Source: Acidobacteriota bacterium
GTDB lineage: Bacteria > Acidobacteriota > Thermoanaerobaculia > UBA5066
Assembly: GCA_008363385.1 (NCBI GenBank)
Contig: RHKY01000008.1
Span: 62,001-126,000, forward strand
Direction of reading: 5' to 3'
Length of the DNA: 64,000 bases
Shown: piece by piece, positions 50,271-57,540 of the stretch
How positions within the stretch are numbered: position 1 is the first letter of the stretch
How the letters are laid out: the number at the start of each line of letters is the position of its first letter
The notes under the pieces: generated by a model
What the model saw: the letters and a program-made list of their open reading frames with translations, nothing else
What the model was told of the DNA's origin: nothing
Databases searched by the model: none
Made by a program: the position numbers and the translations under genes

Positions 50271-51734
50271 CTACCGCTCGAACGACTCCCGGCGCGCGGA
50301 CTCCGAGAGGGGGACGAGGTACCTCTCCGGCTCGGAGGCGATCCGGCGGTGGGCCGCGGCGAGGGACGCCTCCCCCGCGTAGCTGACGGCCGACCGGAGG
50401 TGCCCCGAGAGGCGAGCGAGGATGTCGACGACGCTCCCGACGTACGGCAGGCGGACCGTCTGCCCCTCGGCGGGGGTGGCGAGCGCGTCGGCCAGCGCCT
50501 CGTCCGGGGCGTCCCCGGCGGCCCCCTCGGCGACGGCCTCGGGCGAGGTCATTCCGCGGTAGAGCTTCACCTTCTGCCGGGTGGCCGGGTCCTCCACGAC
50601 GATGCCGGGGGACTCGTCCGTCCCCGAGAGGAAGGAGCCGAGCATGACGGTCGAGGCCCCGCAGGCGATCGCCAGGAAGACGTCCTTGTCGTTGCGGATC
50701 CCGCCGTCGGCCACGATCGGGACGCGCCCCTCCGTGGCGAGGAAGGCCTCGCGGATCGCCTGCAGCTGCGGGACGCCCGCGCCGGTCTCCAGGCGGGTCC
50801 GGCAGCCGCGGCCGGGGCCCACGCCCACCTTCACGGCGGCGGCCCCCCGCTCGGCCAGGAAGCGTGCCCCGTCGCCGGTGGCGACGTTCCCCACGACGAG
50901 CGGAACGTCCGGGAACTTCGCGCGGAAGGCCGCGAGAGCGCGGCCCACCACGTCCGAGTCGGCGTGGGCCACGTCCATCAAGAGGACGTCCGCCTCGGCC
51001 TCGACGAGCGCCTCGGCCCGGAGGAGGAAGTCCCCCGTGGCGCCGATGGCCGCCCCGACCCTCAGGCGCCCGCGCCGGTCCTTGACGGAGAACGGCTTCT
51101 TCTTGAACAGCCGGAGGTCGCGCATCGTCACGAGGCCTCGGATCCGGCCCCCCTCGTCGACGAGCGGCAGCTTCTCCACCCGGTGCTCCCACATCGTCCG
51201 CTCCGCCTCCTCCAGGCCGACGGCCGGCGGGCGGGTGACGAGCCGGGCGACGGGGGTCATCAGCTCCTCGACGAGCCGCTCGCCGTCCTCCGGGCCGAAC
51301 GGGAGGTCGCGCTGGGACAGGAGGCCCGCGAGGAGCCCCGAGCCGGGGGACTCCTCGATCAGGATGCCGCTCGACCGGTGCCGCTCGATCAGCCGGCGGA
51401 CCTCCGCGATGGTGGCCTTCCGCGGAAGGACGAGGGGGCGCTCGATGACGTAGGAGTGCCGGGTCTTCACGTAACGGACACGCGAGGCCTGCACCTCGAC
51501 CGGGCAGCTCCGGTGGAGGAAGCCGAACGCCCCCTCGAGCGCCAGCGTCTTGGCCATCTCCTCGCCGACGACCGTGTCCATGTTCGCCCCGACGACCGGC
51601 AGGCCCAGGTCCGACCCCGGGACGAGGGGCATCGAGAGGTCGACGGCGCGCCGGGTGGCGACGGGGCTGTGCCGCGGGCGGAAGAGGAAGTCGTCGAAGG
51701 TCCTCCCGACGAAGAGGGGCTCGATCTCGCGCAT
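50271..51734 (-). CDS. IMP dehydrogenase / GMP reductase family enzyme with CBS pair
   Basis: 487-aa TIM-barrel enzyme. N-terminal FDDFLFRPRHSPVATR and VGANMDTVVGEEMA; a Bateman (two-CBS) module at about 100-215 (LAGLLSQRDLPFG, IRGLVTMRDLRLFKK); catalytic loop VGVGPGRGCRTRLETGAG with the thioimidate Cys at about 310; ADGGIRNDKD; YRGMTSPEAV. The loop differs from the usual GPGSICTTR, and the flap between YRGM and LPYVGSV is short. GuaB (IMP to XMP) or GuaB1-type GMP reductase are both possible; family membership is secure, the exact reaction is not. The ATG is divergent from the FG-GAP gene, 61 bases apart. Confidence 0.88.
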   Translation of the reverse strand: MREIEPLFVGRTFDDFLFRPRHSPVATRRAVDLSMPLVPGSDLGLPVVGANMDTVVGEEMAKTLALEGAFGFLHRSCPVEVQASRVRYVKTRHSYVIERPLVLPRKATIAEVRRLIERHRSSGILIEESPGSGLLAGLLSQRDLPFGPEDGERLVEELMTPVARLVTRPPAVGLEEAERTMWEHRVEKLPLVDEGGRIRGLVTMRDLRLFKKKPFSVKDRRGRLRVGAAIGATGDFLLRAEALVEAEADVLLMDVAHADSDVVGRALAAFRAKFPDVPLVVGNVATGDGARFLAERGAAAVKVGVGPGRGCRTRLETGAGVPQLQAIREAFLATEGRVPIVADGGIRNDKDVFLAIACGASTVMLGSFLSGTDESPGIVVEDPATRQKVKLYRGMTSPEAVAEGAAGDAPDEALADALATPAEGQTVRLPYVGSVVDILARLSGHLRSAVSYAGEASLAAAHRRIASEPERYLVPLSESARRESFER

Positions 51735-51783
51735 CGGGAGGATTGTTCCACGCGCCGCCGCCCGGCGTGAGGCGGGGGCGTGG

Positions 51784-51789
51784 AAGAAT
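51784..51789 (+). promoter_or_regulatory. Tentative -10 element of the FG-GAP lipoprotein gene
   Basis: AAGAAT ending 6 bases before the ATG at 51796. It is a weaker match, but its spacing and the CCGCC that follows are the same as at 5804 and 40003. Confidence 0.3.
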
Positions 51790-51795
51790 CCGCCG

Positions 51796-53553
51796 ATGCC
51801 CGCGCGCGTCCGCCCCGCCGTTCCCCTCCTGGCCGCTGCCCTCTTCGCCGTCTCCTGCGGCAAGGGGGCGAAGGCCCCGGTCTCGCCGACGCCGGCCCCC
51901 GAGCCGACGCCGGTCCCCTCCACGATCCGGTTCGAGGACGTCACGAAGGCCTCCGGCGTGGCGTTCGTCCACGTCAACGGGGCGGCCGGGAAGAAGTGGA
52001 TGCCCGAGACGATGGGCTCTGGCGTGGCCGCGTACGACGCCGACGGCGACGGCAGGCCCGACCTCCTCTTCGTCAACGGCACCTACTGGCCCGGCGACCC
52101 GCGCGGGGCCAAAGGCCAGCCGGCGCTCGCCTTCTACCGGAACGTGACCGAGCCGGGGGAGGGGCCCCGCTTCGTCGAGGCGACGCGCGAGGCCGGCCTC
52201 TCCGTCTCCCTCTTCGGGATGGGGGCCGCCGTCGGGGACGCGGACGGCGACGGGGCGCCGGACCTCTTCGTCACCGGCGTGAACGGGAACCGGCTCCTCG
52301 TCAACGACGGCAAGGGGCGCTTCCGCGACGCCACGAAGGGGTCGGGCCTCGAGGCGACGGGCTGGGGGAGCTCGGCGGCCTTCGCGGACCTGGACGGCGA
52401 CGCCGTCCTCGACCTCTTCGTCGGGCGGTACGTCGACTGGACGCCGAAGACGGACCTCTTCTGCACGCTCGACGGGAGGACGAAGTCGTACTGCACCCCG
52501 GAGCGCTACCCCGGCGTCAGCTCGCGCCTCTTCAAGGGGCTCGGGGGGGGACGGTTCCGGGACGTGACGAAGGAGTCCGGCGTCGAGAACCCGAACGGAA
52601 AGGCCCTCGGCGTGGCGGTGCGCGACGTGAACGGGGACGGCCGGCCCGACGTGGCCGTGGCCAACGACACCTCCCCGAACAACCTCTTCCGGAACGTGAA
52701 GACCGTGGACGGCGTCCCCCTCTTCACCGACGTGGCCATCGAGAGCGGCGTGGCGGTCGGGGAGGACGGGAGGGCCCGGGGGGCGATGGGGCTGACGTTC
52801 GGCGACGCCCGGGGGGAGGGCGGGGTCTCGCTGGCGGTCGGGAACTTCTCGAACGAGATGTGGTCGTTCTGGAGCGCGGCACCGGACGGGGAGTTCTTCG
52901 CCGACGAGTCGATCACGAGCGGCCTGGGGCGGACGACGCTCCTGCCGCTCACCTTCGGCGTCCAGTTCGCGGACCTCGACCTGGACGGCCTCCTGGACCT
53001 CGTCGGCGTCAACGGGCACGTCGAGACGACGGTCCAGGAGGTCCAGCCGACGGTGACCTACCGCCAGCCGCAGCTCCTCTTCCGGGGGCTCGGGCAGGGG
53101 CGCTTCGCCGACGTCTCGGCCCAGGCGGGCGAGGCGTTCCTCCTCCCCGTCGTCGGGCGCGGGCTCGCCGTGGCGGACCTGGACGGCGACGCGCGCCCCG
53201 ACCTCGTCGTGACGGCGAACGGCGGGGAGGCGCGCGTCCTCCGGAACGTCACCCAGACGCCGAACCGCTCGGTGGCGCTCGACCTGCGCGCCGCCGGGGG
53301 CAACCGCCTCGCCGTGGGCGCGCGGGTGACGAGCCGCGTCGGCTCCCGGACGCGGACGGACGAGGTCTCCGGAGGGGACGGCTACCTCTCGGTCTCGGAG
53401 CGGACGGTGAGGGTGGGCCTCGGGACCGCCGCGAAGCTCGACGAGGCCACGGTCCGCTGGCCCGACGGGACGACGGAGAGCGCCCGCGACCTCGCCCCGG
53501 GCCGGTACCTCTGGACGCAGGGTGCGGCGCCCGTCCCCCGGGGCGCGCCGTGA
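51796..53553 (+). CDS. FG-GAP/VCBS-repeat lipoprotein with ASPIC/UnbV domain
   Basis: 585-aa exported protein. The signal peptide has a lipobox (LAAALFAVSCGKG), followed by a Pro/Thr linker and a seven-bladed beta-propeller made of FG-GAP repeats. Each has a calcium-binding Asp cluster (DADGDGRPDLLFV, DADGDGAPDLFV, DLDGDAVLDLFV, DVNGDGRPDVAV, DLDLDGLLDLVGV, DLDGDARPDLVV). The C-terminal ASPIC/UnbV domain (LDLRAAGGNRLAVGARV, GGDGYLSVSERTVRVGLG, VRWPDGTTES) is typical of environmental bacteria. Probably on the outer surface; function unknown, perhaps glycan or protein binding. It is coupled to the next gene (GTGA). Confidence 0.92.
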   Translation: MPARVRPAVPLLAAALFAVSCGKGAKAPVSPTPAPEPTPVPSTIRFEDVTKASGVAFVHVNGAAGKKWMPETMGSGVAAYDADGDGRPDLLFVNGTYWPGDPRGAKGQPALAFYRNVTEPGEGPRFVEATREAGLSVSLFGMGAAVGDADGDGAPDLFVTGVNGNRLLVNDGKGRFRDATKGSGLEATGWGSSAAFADLDGDAVLDLFVGRYVDWTPKTDLFCTLDGRTKSYCTPERYPGVSSRLFKGLGGGRFRDVTKESGVENPNGKALGVAVRDVNGDGRPDVAVANDTSPNNLFRNVKTVDGVPLFTDVAIESGVAVGEDGRARGAMGLTFGDARGEGGVSLAVGNFSNEMWSFWSAAPDGEFFADESITSGLGRTTLLPLTFGVQFADLDLDGLLDLVGVNGHVETTVQEVQPTVTYRQPQLLFRGLGQGRFADVSAQAGEAFLLPVVGRGLAVADLDGDARPDLVVTANGGEARVLRNVTQTPNRSVALDLRAAGGNRLAVGARVTSRVGSRTRTDEVSGGDGYLSVSERTVRVGLGTAAKLDEATVRWPDGTTESARDLAPGRYLWTQGAAPVPRGAP

Positions 53554-54086
53554 CGGACCCGGGGGACCCTCGGGCGGCGGGGGCGTTCTCGCTCCGGCGC
53601 GCCGGGGTGGCGGACGCCGAGGGGATCCACGCGGTCCACACCGCGTCGATCCGCTCCCTCTGTCGCGGCTTCTACACGGACGCGCAGATCGAGACCTGGA
53701 CGGGGGTCCTCGTGCCCGAGCGGTATCGCCTCGTCCTCGAGGACACGGGGCGGCAGGTCTGGGTCGCCCAGGGCCCGGAGGGCCTCGCGGGGTTCGGTCA
53801 GCTGAACCCGGTCTCGCGAGAGCTGGAGGCCCTCTACGTCCACCCCGACCACGCGGGCTCGGGTGTCGGCCGGGCGCTCCTGTGCCACCTGGAGGGGCTG
53901 GCGAAGGAGTCCGGAGCGGGGGCGCTCCGGCTGACCGCGACGCTGAACGCGGTCCCGTTCTACGAGCGGATGGGGTGGGTCGTCGCCGGGCGCGGGACCC
54001 ACACGCACCCGAGCGGCCTCGCCCTGGCGTGCGCGTTCATGACGCGCGACCTCCGGGCGCGGGAGGTCACGGCGCCGGGAGCGTGA
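53550..54086 (+). CDS. GNAT-family N-acetyltransferase
   Basis: 178-aa acetyltransferase. SLRRAGVADAEGIHAVHTAS, VWVAQGPEGLAGFGQLN, and the acetyl-CoA motif A ELEALYVHPDHAGSGVGRALL, followed by LTATLNAVPFYERMGW (motif B) are present. Substrate unknown. The GTG start overlaps the lipoprotein stop. The last 20 bases overlap the end of the convergent membrane-protein gene. Confidence 0.9.
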   Translation: MTDPGDPRAAGAFSLRRAGVADAEGIHAVHTASIRSLCRGFYTDAQIETWTGVLVPERYRLVLEDTGRQVWVAQGPEGLAGFGQLNPVSRELEALYVHPDHAGSGVGRALLCHLEGLAKESGAGALRLTATLNAVPFYERMGWVVAGRGTHTHPSGLALACAFMTRDLRAREVTAPGA

Positions 54087-54435
54087 AGGAGAGGAGCCGG
54101 AAGAGGCAGGCCGTCGGCGGCAACGCCAGGAGGACCGCCAGGACCAGGCCGCGCAGGAAGAGGTCGGTCCGCGTCGAGGTCCGCCGCGGGACGGCGAACG
54201 AGTTGAGGAGGACCGAGAAGGGCGCGGCGGGGAGGCCGCCGAAGAGGACCGTCCGGAGCGTGACGCCGGCGCGCTCCGGCCCGGGCGCCGAGACCGTCTC
54301 GCGGGAGAGGACGAGGACGGGCGTCACGGCCAGGAACGGCGCCACCACGGCCGGGAGGACGAGTCCGTAGAGGACCCAGCGCCGGAGCGCCCTGCGGGTC
54401 GCCACGAGGTCCGGATCCGGTCCGTTCCCGGGCAC
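54067..54435 (-). CDS. Small membrane protein of unknown function
   Basis: 122-aa protein with three or four hydrophobic segments (VLYGLVLPAVVAPFLAVTPVLVL, VLFGGLPAAPFSVLLNSF, LFLRGLVLAVLLALPPTACLF; each quoted in part). No family recognised. GTG at 54435 is chosen because it lies 4 bases after the S26-like peptidase stop and has a GTGAGG sequence before it. A GTG at 54489 would give 140 aa but a 50-base overlap. It is probably co-transcribed with the peptidase. Confidence 0.6.
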   Translation of the reverse strand: MPGNGPDPDLVATRRALRRWVLYGLVLPAVVAPFLAVTPVLVLSRETVSAPGPERAGVTLRTVLFGGLPAAPFSVLLNSFAVPRRTSTRTDLFLRGLVLAVLLALPPTACLFRLLSFTLPAP

Positions 54436-54439
54436 GCCC

Positions 54440-55075
54440 TCACCCGGTGGGAGGCGTGGCGTCGCTTCCCGGAGGCGCAGGCGGGACACCGCGCACGGCC
54501 TCCTCGGCCCCCGGCGCGGGAGGCGGCGTCAGCCTGAGGGCCGTCGCCATCCGCCGTGCCGTGGCCCAGGCGCGGCATCGCGCCAGGCGCATCGCGTACC
54601 GCCTCTTCACGTCGGCCGGAAGGTGCGCCAGGTCGGGGAACGGGAGGTCGCTCGGCTCCAGGATCGCCACGGCCTTGCCGATGACGGCGCGGAGCGGGGC
54701 CAGGCCCGTCCCTCCCGGAGCGTCCCCCGCGTGGAAGACGAGGCCCGTCTCGCCGTCGCCCACGACGTGGACGACCCGGTGGAGCGTCCTCCTCCCCGCC
54801 GCCTCCAGGACGACGACGTCGCCCGGGACCGGCGGCTCGGCCAGCGGGACGACCCGGACGCGCGAGCCGGGCGGGATCGTCGGCCGCATGCTGGAGCCGG
54901 CCACGACGAAGACCGGCGGGACCGGCTGGGCGAGGATCCGGGCGACCGCCTCCGCCTTCCGCCCGAGGGGAGCGGCCGTGTCCGGCGGCCCGGGCGGCGG
55001 CGCCGCCGCGGCCGCTTCGGCGGGCCGCTCGGGCGCGCGGCCGTTGGGCTCTTCCGGGTCCTTCGGGGGCTCCAC
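54440..55075 (-). CDS. S24/S26-family peptidase-like protein (signal peptidase fold, Ser/His type)
   Basis: 211-aa protein. After a Pro/Ala-rich, non-hydrophobic N-terminus come PPVFVVAGSSMRPTIPPGSRV (nucleophile Ser62), PVPGDVVVLEAAGRRTLHRVV (His99 where bacterial enzymes usually have Lys) and GLVFHAGDAPG. The Ser/His pair resembles ER- or archaeal-type signal peptidases and some small S26-like maturases. There is no clear membrane helix, so cleavage of secreted precursors at the membrane is doubtful; a cytoplasmic maturation protease is possible. The GTG start at 55075 is preceded by TATACT 6 bases upstream. Confidence 0.75.
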   Translation of the reverse strand: MEPPKDPEEPNGRAPERPAEAAAAAPPPGPPDTAAPLGRKAEAVARILAQPVPPVFVVAGSSMRPTIPPGSRVRVVPLAEPPVPGDVVVLEAAGRRTLHRVVHVVGDGETGLVFHAGDAPGGTGLAPLRAVIGKAVAILEPSDLPFPDLAHLPADVKRRYAMRLARCRAWATARRMATALRLTPPPAPGAEEAVRGVPPAPPGSDATPPTG

Positions 55076-55081
55076 CCCGGC

Positions 55082-55087
55082 AGTATA
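55082..55087 (-). promoter_or_regulatory. Putative -10 element of the S26-like peptidase gene
   Basis: Minus-strand TATACT, 6 bases before the GTG at 55075. It is a good Pribnow match and too close to leave room for a ribosome-binding site. Confidence 0.45.
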
Positions 55088-55157
55088 GGTGCCGCCCTTC
55101 CCGGAATCCCGCCGGCGGCTCACACTCCGCCAGCGCCGTGGTGGAGGGAGGTTCCGG

Positions 55158-56978
55158 ATGGACGAGGAGCGCCCGGTGACCCGGAGGACCGGCGAGGGGG
55201 CAGAGGGGGCCGTGACGGGCCGGAGGCGGTTCCTCTCGACCCTCGCCCTGGCGGGAGCGGGCTCGGCCGTCTTCGCCCGCGCGCTCGTGGCCGCGGCCGC
55301 GGGACGAAAGGTGACGGCCGAGATGGTCCGGGAGGCCGAGTGGGTGGCGGGGGTCTCCTTCACGGACGAGGAGCGCGCGCTGATGCTCGAGGACCTGGCC
55401 GAGCGGGAGGCGGACCTGGCGCTCCTGCGTGCCGTCGCGATCGACAACTCCGTCCCGCCGGCCCTCTGGTTCCGCCCCCTCGAGCTCGGGCCTCCGGTCC
55501 CCTCGCCCGCGCCGCCCCGGCCCGCGGACGTCCCGGCGGAGCCTCCGGCGGCCCGTCCCGCGTCGGCCGAGGACCTCGCCTACGCCCCCCTCGCGACCCT
55601 GGCCGCGCTCCTCTCGGGCCGGAAGCTCTCGGCCGTCGAGCTTCTGGAGGCCTCTCTGGCGCGGATCGAGTCGCTCGACCCGCGCCTCCTGTCGGTCGTC
55701 ACGCTCCTGCCGGAGCGGGCCCGCGCGGCCGCCCGGCGGGCCGACGCCGAGCTCTCTCGCGGGGGCCGTCGCGGGGCGCTCCACGGGATCCCGTGGGGCG
55801 CCAAGGACCTCCTCGCGGTCCCGGGGGCGCCCACCACCTGGGGCTCGCCGCTCTTCCGGACGCGCGCCAGGCCGGAGACGGCGACGGTCGTCCGGCGCCT
55901 CGACGAGGCGGGCGCGGTCCTCGTCGCGAAGACCTCGGTCGGGGAGCTGGCGTGGGGGGACGTCTGGTTCGGCGGGACGACCAAGAACCCGTGGAAGCCC
56001 TCGCAGGGATCGAGCGGCTCCTCGGCAGGCTCCGCCGCCGGAGTGGCGGCCGGCTTCTTCCCGTTCGCGATCGGGACCGAGACGTGGGGGAGCGTGATCT
56101 CGCCCGCCACCCGCTGCGGCGTGACGGGGCTTCGCCCCACCTTCGGCCGGGTCAGCCGGCACGGGGTGATGGCCCTCTCCTGGAGCCTGGACAAGGTCGG
56201 CGTCCTGGCCCGGACGGCCGCCGACTGCGCCGTCGTCCTCTCGGCGATCCACGGGGCCGACCTCCTCGACCCCTCCTCGGTCTCGCGCGCCTTCGAGTGG
56301 CCCGCCCAGAGGCGGCTCTCCGACCTGACGGTCGGCTACGTTGCGGAGCTGTTCGAGGACCCGAGAGAGAAGCCAGGAGAGAAGCCGGGAGAGAAGGCGC
56401 CCACGGCCGAGGAGAGGGCCCGGCGCGCCGAGCAGCTCGCCTTCGACCGGCGGACGCTCGAGACGCTCCGGAGCCTCGGCGTCGAGCTCGTCCCGGTCGA
56501 GATGCCGCGGCGGACGCCGGTCGGCCCCCTGTCGCTCGTCCTGACCGCCGAGGCTTCGGCCGCGTTCGACGACCTCGTCCGCGACGGGCGCGTCCGGGAG
56601 ATGGTCCGGCAGGTCCGGGACGCCTGGCCGAACGTCTTCCGGCAGGGCGAGCTGGTGAGCGCGGTCGACTACCTGCGCGCCAGCCGCGCGCGGACGCTGC
56701 TGATGCGAGAGATGGAGGAGAAGCTCCGGGGCGTCGACGCCTTCGTGGCGCCGACCTTCGGCGGCGACGTCCTCCTCCTGACGAACCTGACCGGGCACCC
56801 CGCGGTCGTCGTCCCCAACGGCTTTCGCGCCGCGGACGGGACGCCGACCTCGATCACGTTCACCGGCCGGCTCTTCGGCGAGGCGGACCTCCTGCTCCTG
56901 GCCTCCGCCTACCAGGAGGCGACGGACTTCCACCGGAAGCGCCCGCCGCTCCGGCCCGAGGGGGGCCCGAAGGGCTGA
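55158..56978 (+). CDS. Tat-exported amidase (amidase signature family)
   Basis: 606-aa hydrolase. The Tat signal is TGRRRFLSTLALAGAG (residues 21-36). The catalytic triad is Lys216 (IPWGAKDLLAVPG) and the cis-Ser/Ser pair in the glycine-rich QGSSGSSAGSAAGVAAG, followed by FAIGTETWGSVISPATRCGVTGLRPT. It resembles periplasmic Asp-tRNA(Asn)/Glu-tRNA(Gln) amidotransferase A-like amidases acting on small amides. A charged insertion near residue 405 includes EKPGEKPGEK from a 12-base tandem repeat. The ATG at 55158 has GGAGGGAGG upstream. The 3-prime end overlaps the convergent pseudouridine synthase gene by 119 bases. Confidence 0.93.
   Translation: MDEERPVTRRTGEGAEGAVTGRRRFLSTLALAGAGSAVFARALVAAAAGRKVTAEMVREAEWVAGVSFTDEERALMLEDLAEREADLALLRAVAIDNSVPPALWFRPLELGPPVPSPAPPRPADVPAEPPAARPASAEDLAYAPLATLAALLSGRKLSAVELLEASLARIESLDPRLLSVVTLLPERARAAARRADAELSRGGRRGALHGIPWGAKDLLAVPGAPTTWGSPLFRTRARPETATVVRRLDEAGAVLVAKTSVGELAWGDVWFGGTTKNPWKPSQGSSGSSAGSAAGVAAGFFPFAIGTETWGSVISPATRCGVTGLRPTFGRVSRHGVMALSWSLDKVGVLARTAADCAVVLSAIHGADLLDPSSVSRAFEWPAQRRLSDLTVGYVAELFEDPREKPGEKPGEKAPTAEERARRAEQLAFDRRTLETLRSLGVELVPVEMPRRTPVGPLSLVLTAEASAAFDDLVRDGRVREMVRQVRDAWPNVFRQGELVSAVDYLRASRARTLLMREMEEKLRGVDAFVAPTFGGDVLLLTNLTGHPAVVVPNGFRAADGTPTSITFTGRLFGEADLLLLASAYQEATDFHRKRPPLRPEGGPKG
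56367..56396 (+). repeat. 12-base tandem repeat inside the amidase gene
   Basis: Two and a half copies of a 12-base unit (GAGAAGCC[A/G]GGA) encode the EKPG repeat. The unit keeps frame, so slippage would change loop length without a frameshift. Confidence 0.8.
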
Positions 56979-57540
56979 CGGGAAGGGCCGAGACGAGCGC
57001 CGCGACCTCGGCGCCCGTCAGCTCGCGGGCCTCTCCGGGCCCGAGCCCCTCGAGCGCGACGGGCCCGACCGCGACGCGCACGAGGCGGCGGACCCGGTGG
57101 CCGGCGGCGTGGAAGAGGCGCCGGATCTCCCGGTTCACGCCCTCGTGGAGGACGACCCGGAAGCGCGTCCCGCCGCGCGGCGCCTTGCCGGCCCGGGTCA
57201 CCTCGACGGGCTCGAGGCGGCGGCCCTCGACGACGCTCCCGCCGCGCCGCATCGGCAGGAGGTCCGCCTCGTCCGGGTTCCCCTCCACCGTCACGAGGTA
57301 CGACTTGGCGAGGCCCCCCGGGTCCATCAGCCGCTGCGCCCAGCGGGCGTCGTCGCAGAAGAGGAGCAGCCCCTCCGACTCCTTGTCCAGCCGCCCGACC
57401 GGGAAGAGACCCCGCGCTCCCTCCGGCAGGAGGTCCGTCACGGGGACCGCGCCCCGTTCGGCGACCGTCGAGCAGAGGACGCCCCGCGGCTTGTGGAGCG
57501 CCAGGACGCGCGGGCGCGGGCAGCCGCCCGCGGCCGTCAC
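56860..57540 (-). CDS. RsuA/RluB-family pseudouridine synthase
   Basis: 226-aa RNA-modifying enzyme. ALHKPRGVLCSTV, then the catalytic signature LFPVGRLDKESEGLLLFCDDA (Asp in GRLD), KSYLVTVEG, GTRFRVVLHEGVNREIRRLF and VRRLVRVAVGPV. There is no N-terminal S4 domain, as in RluE-like members. The family core ends near ARELTGAEVAAL; the remaining 35-40 residues (SPSGPPRAGAAGASGGSP... Arg-rich) lie mostly antisense to the amidase 3-prime end. The GTG start at 57540 overlaps the upstream gene stop (GTGA). The RNA target is unknown. Confidence 0.88.
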   Translation of the reverse strand: MTAAGGCPRPRVLALHKPRGVLCSTVAERGAVPVTDLLPEGARGLFPVGRLDKESEGLLLFCDDARWAQRLMDPGGLAKSYLVTVEGNPDEADLLPMRRGGSVVEGRRLEPVEVTRAGKAPRGGTRFRVVLHEGVNREIRRLFHAAGHRVRRLVRVAVGPVALEGLGPGEARELTGAEVAALVSALPVSPSGPPRAGAAGASGGSPSPPGRRRPGAGGPPRRRAGR

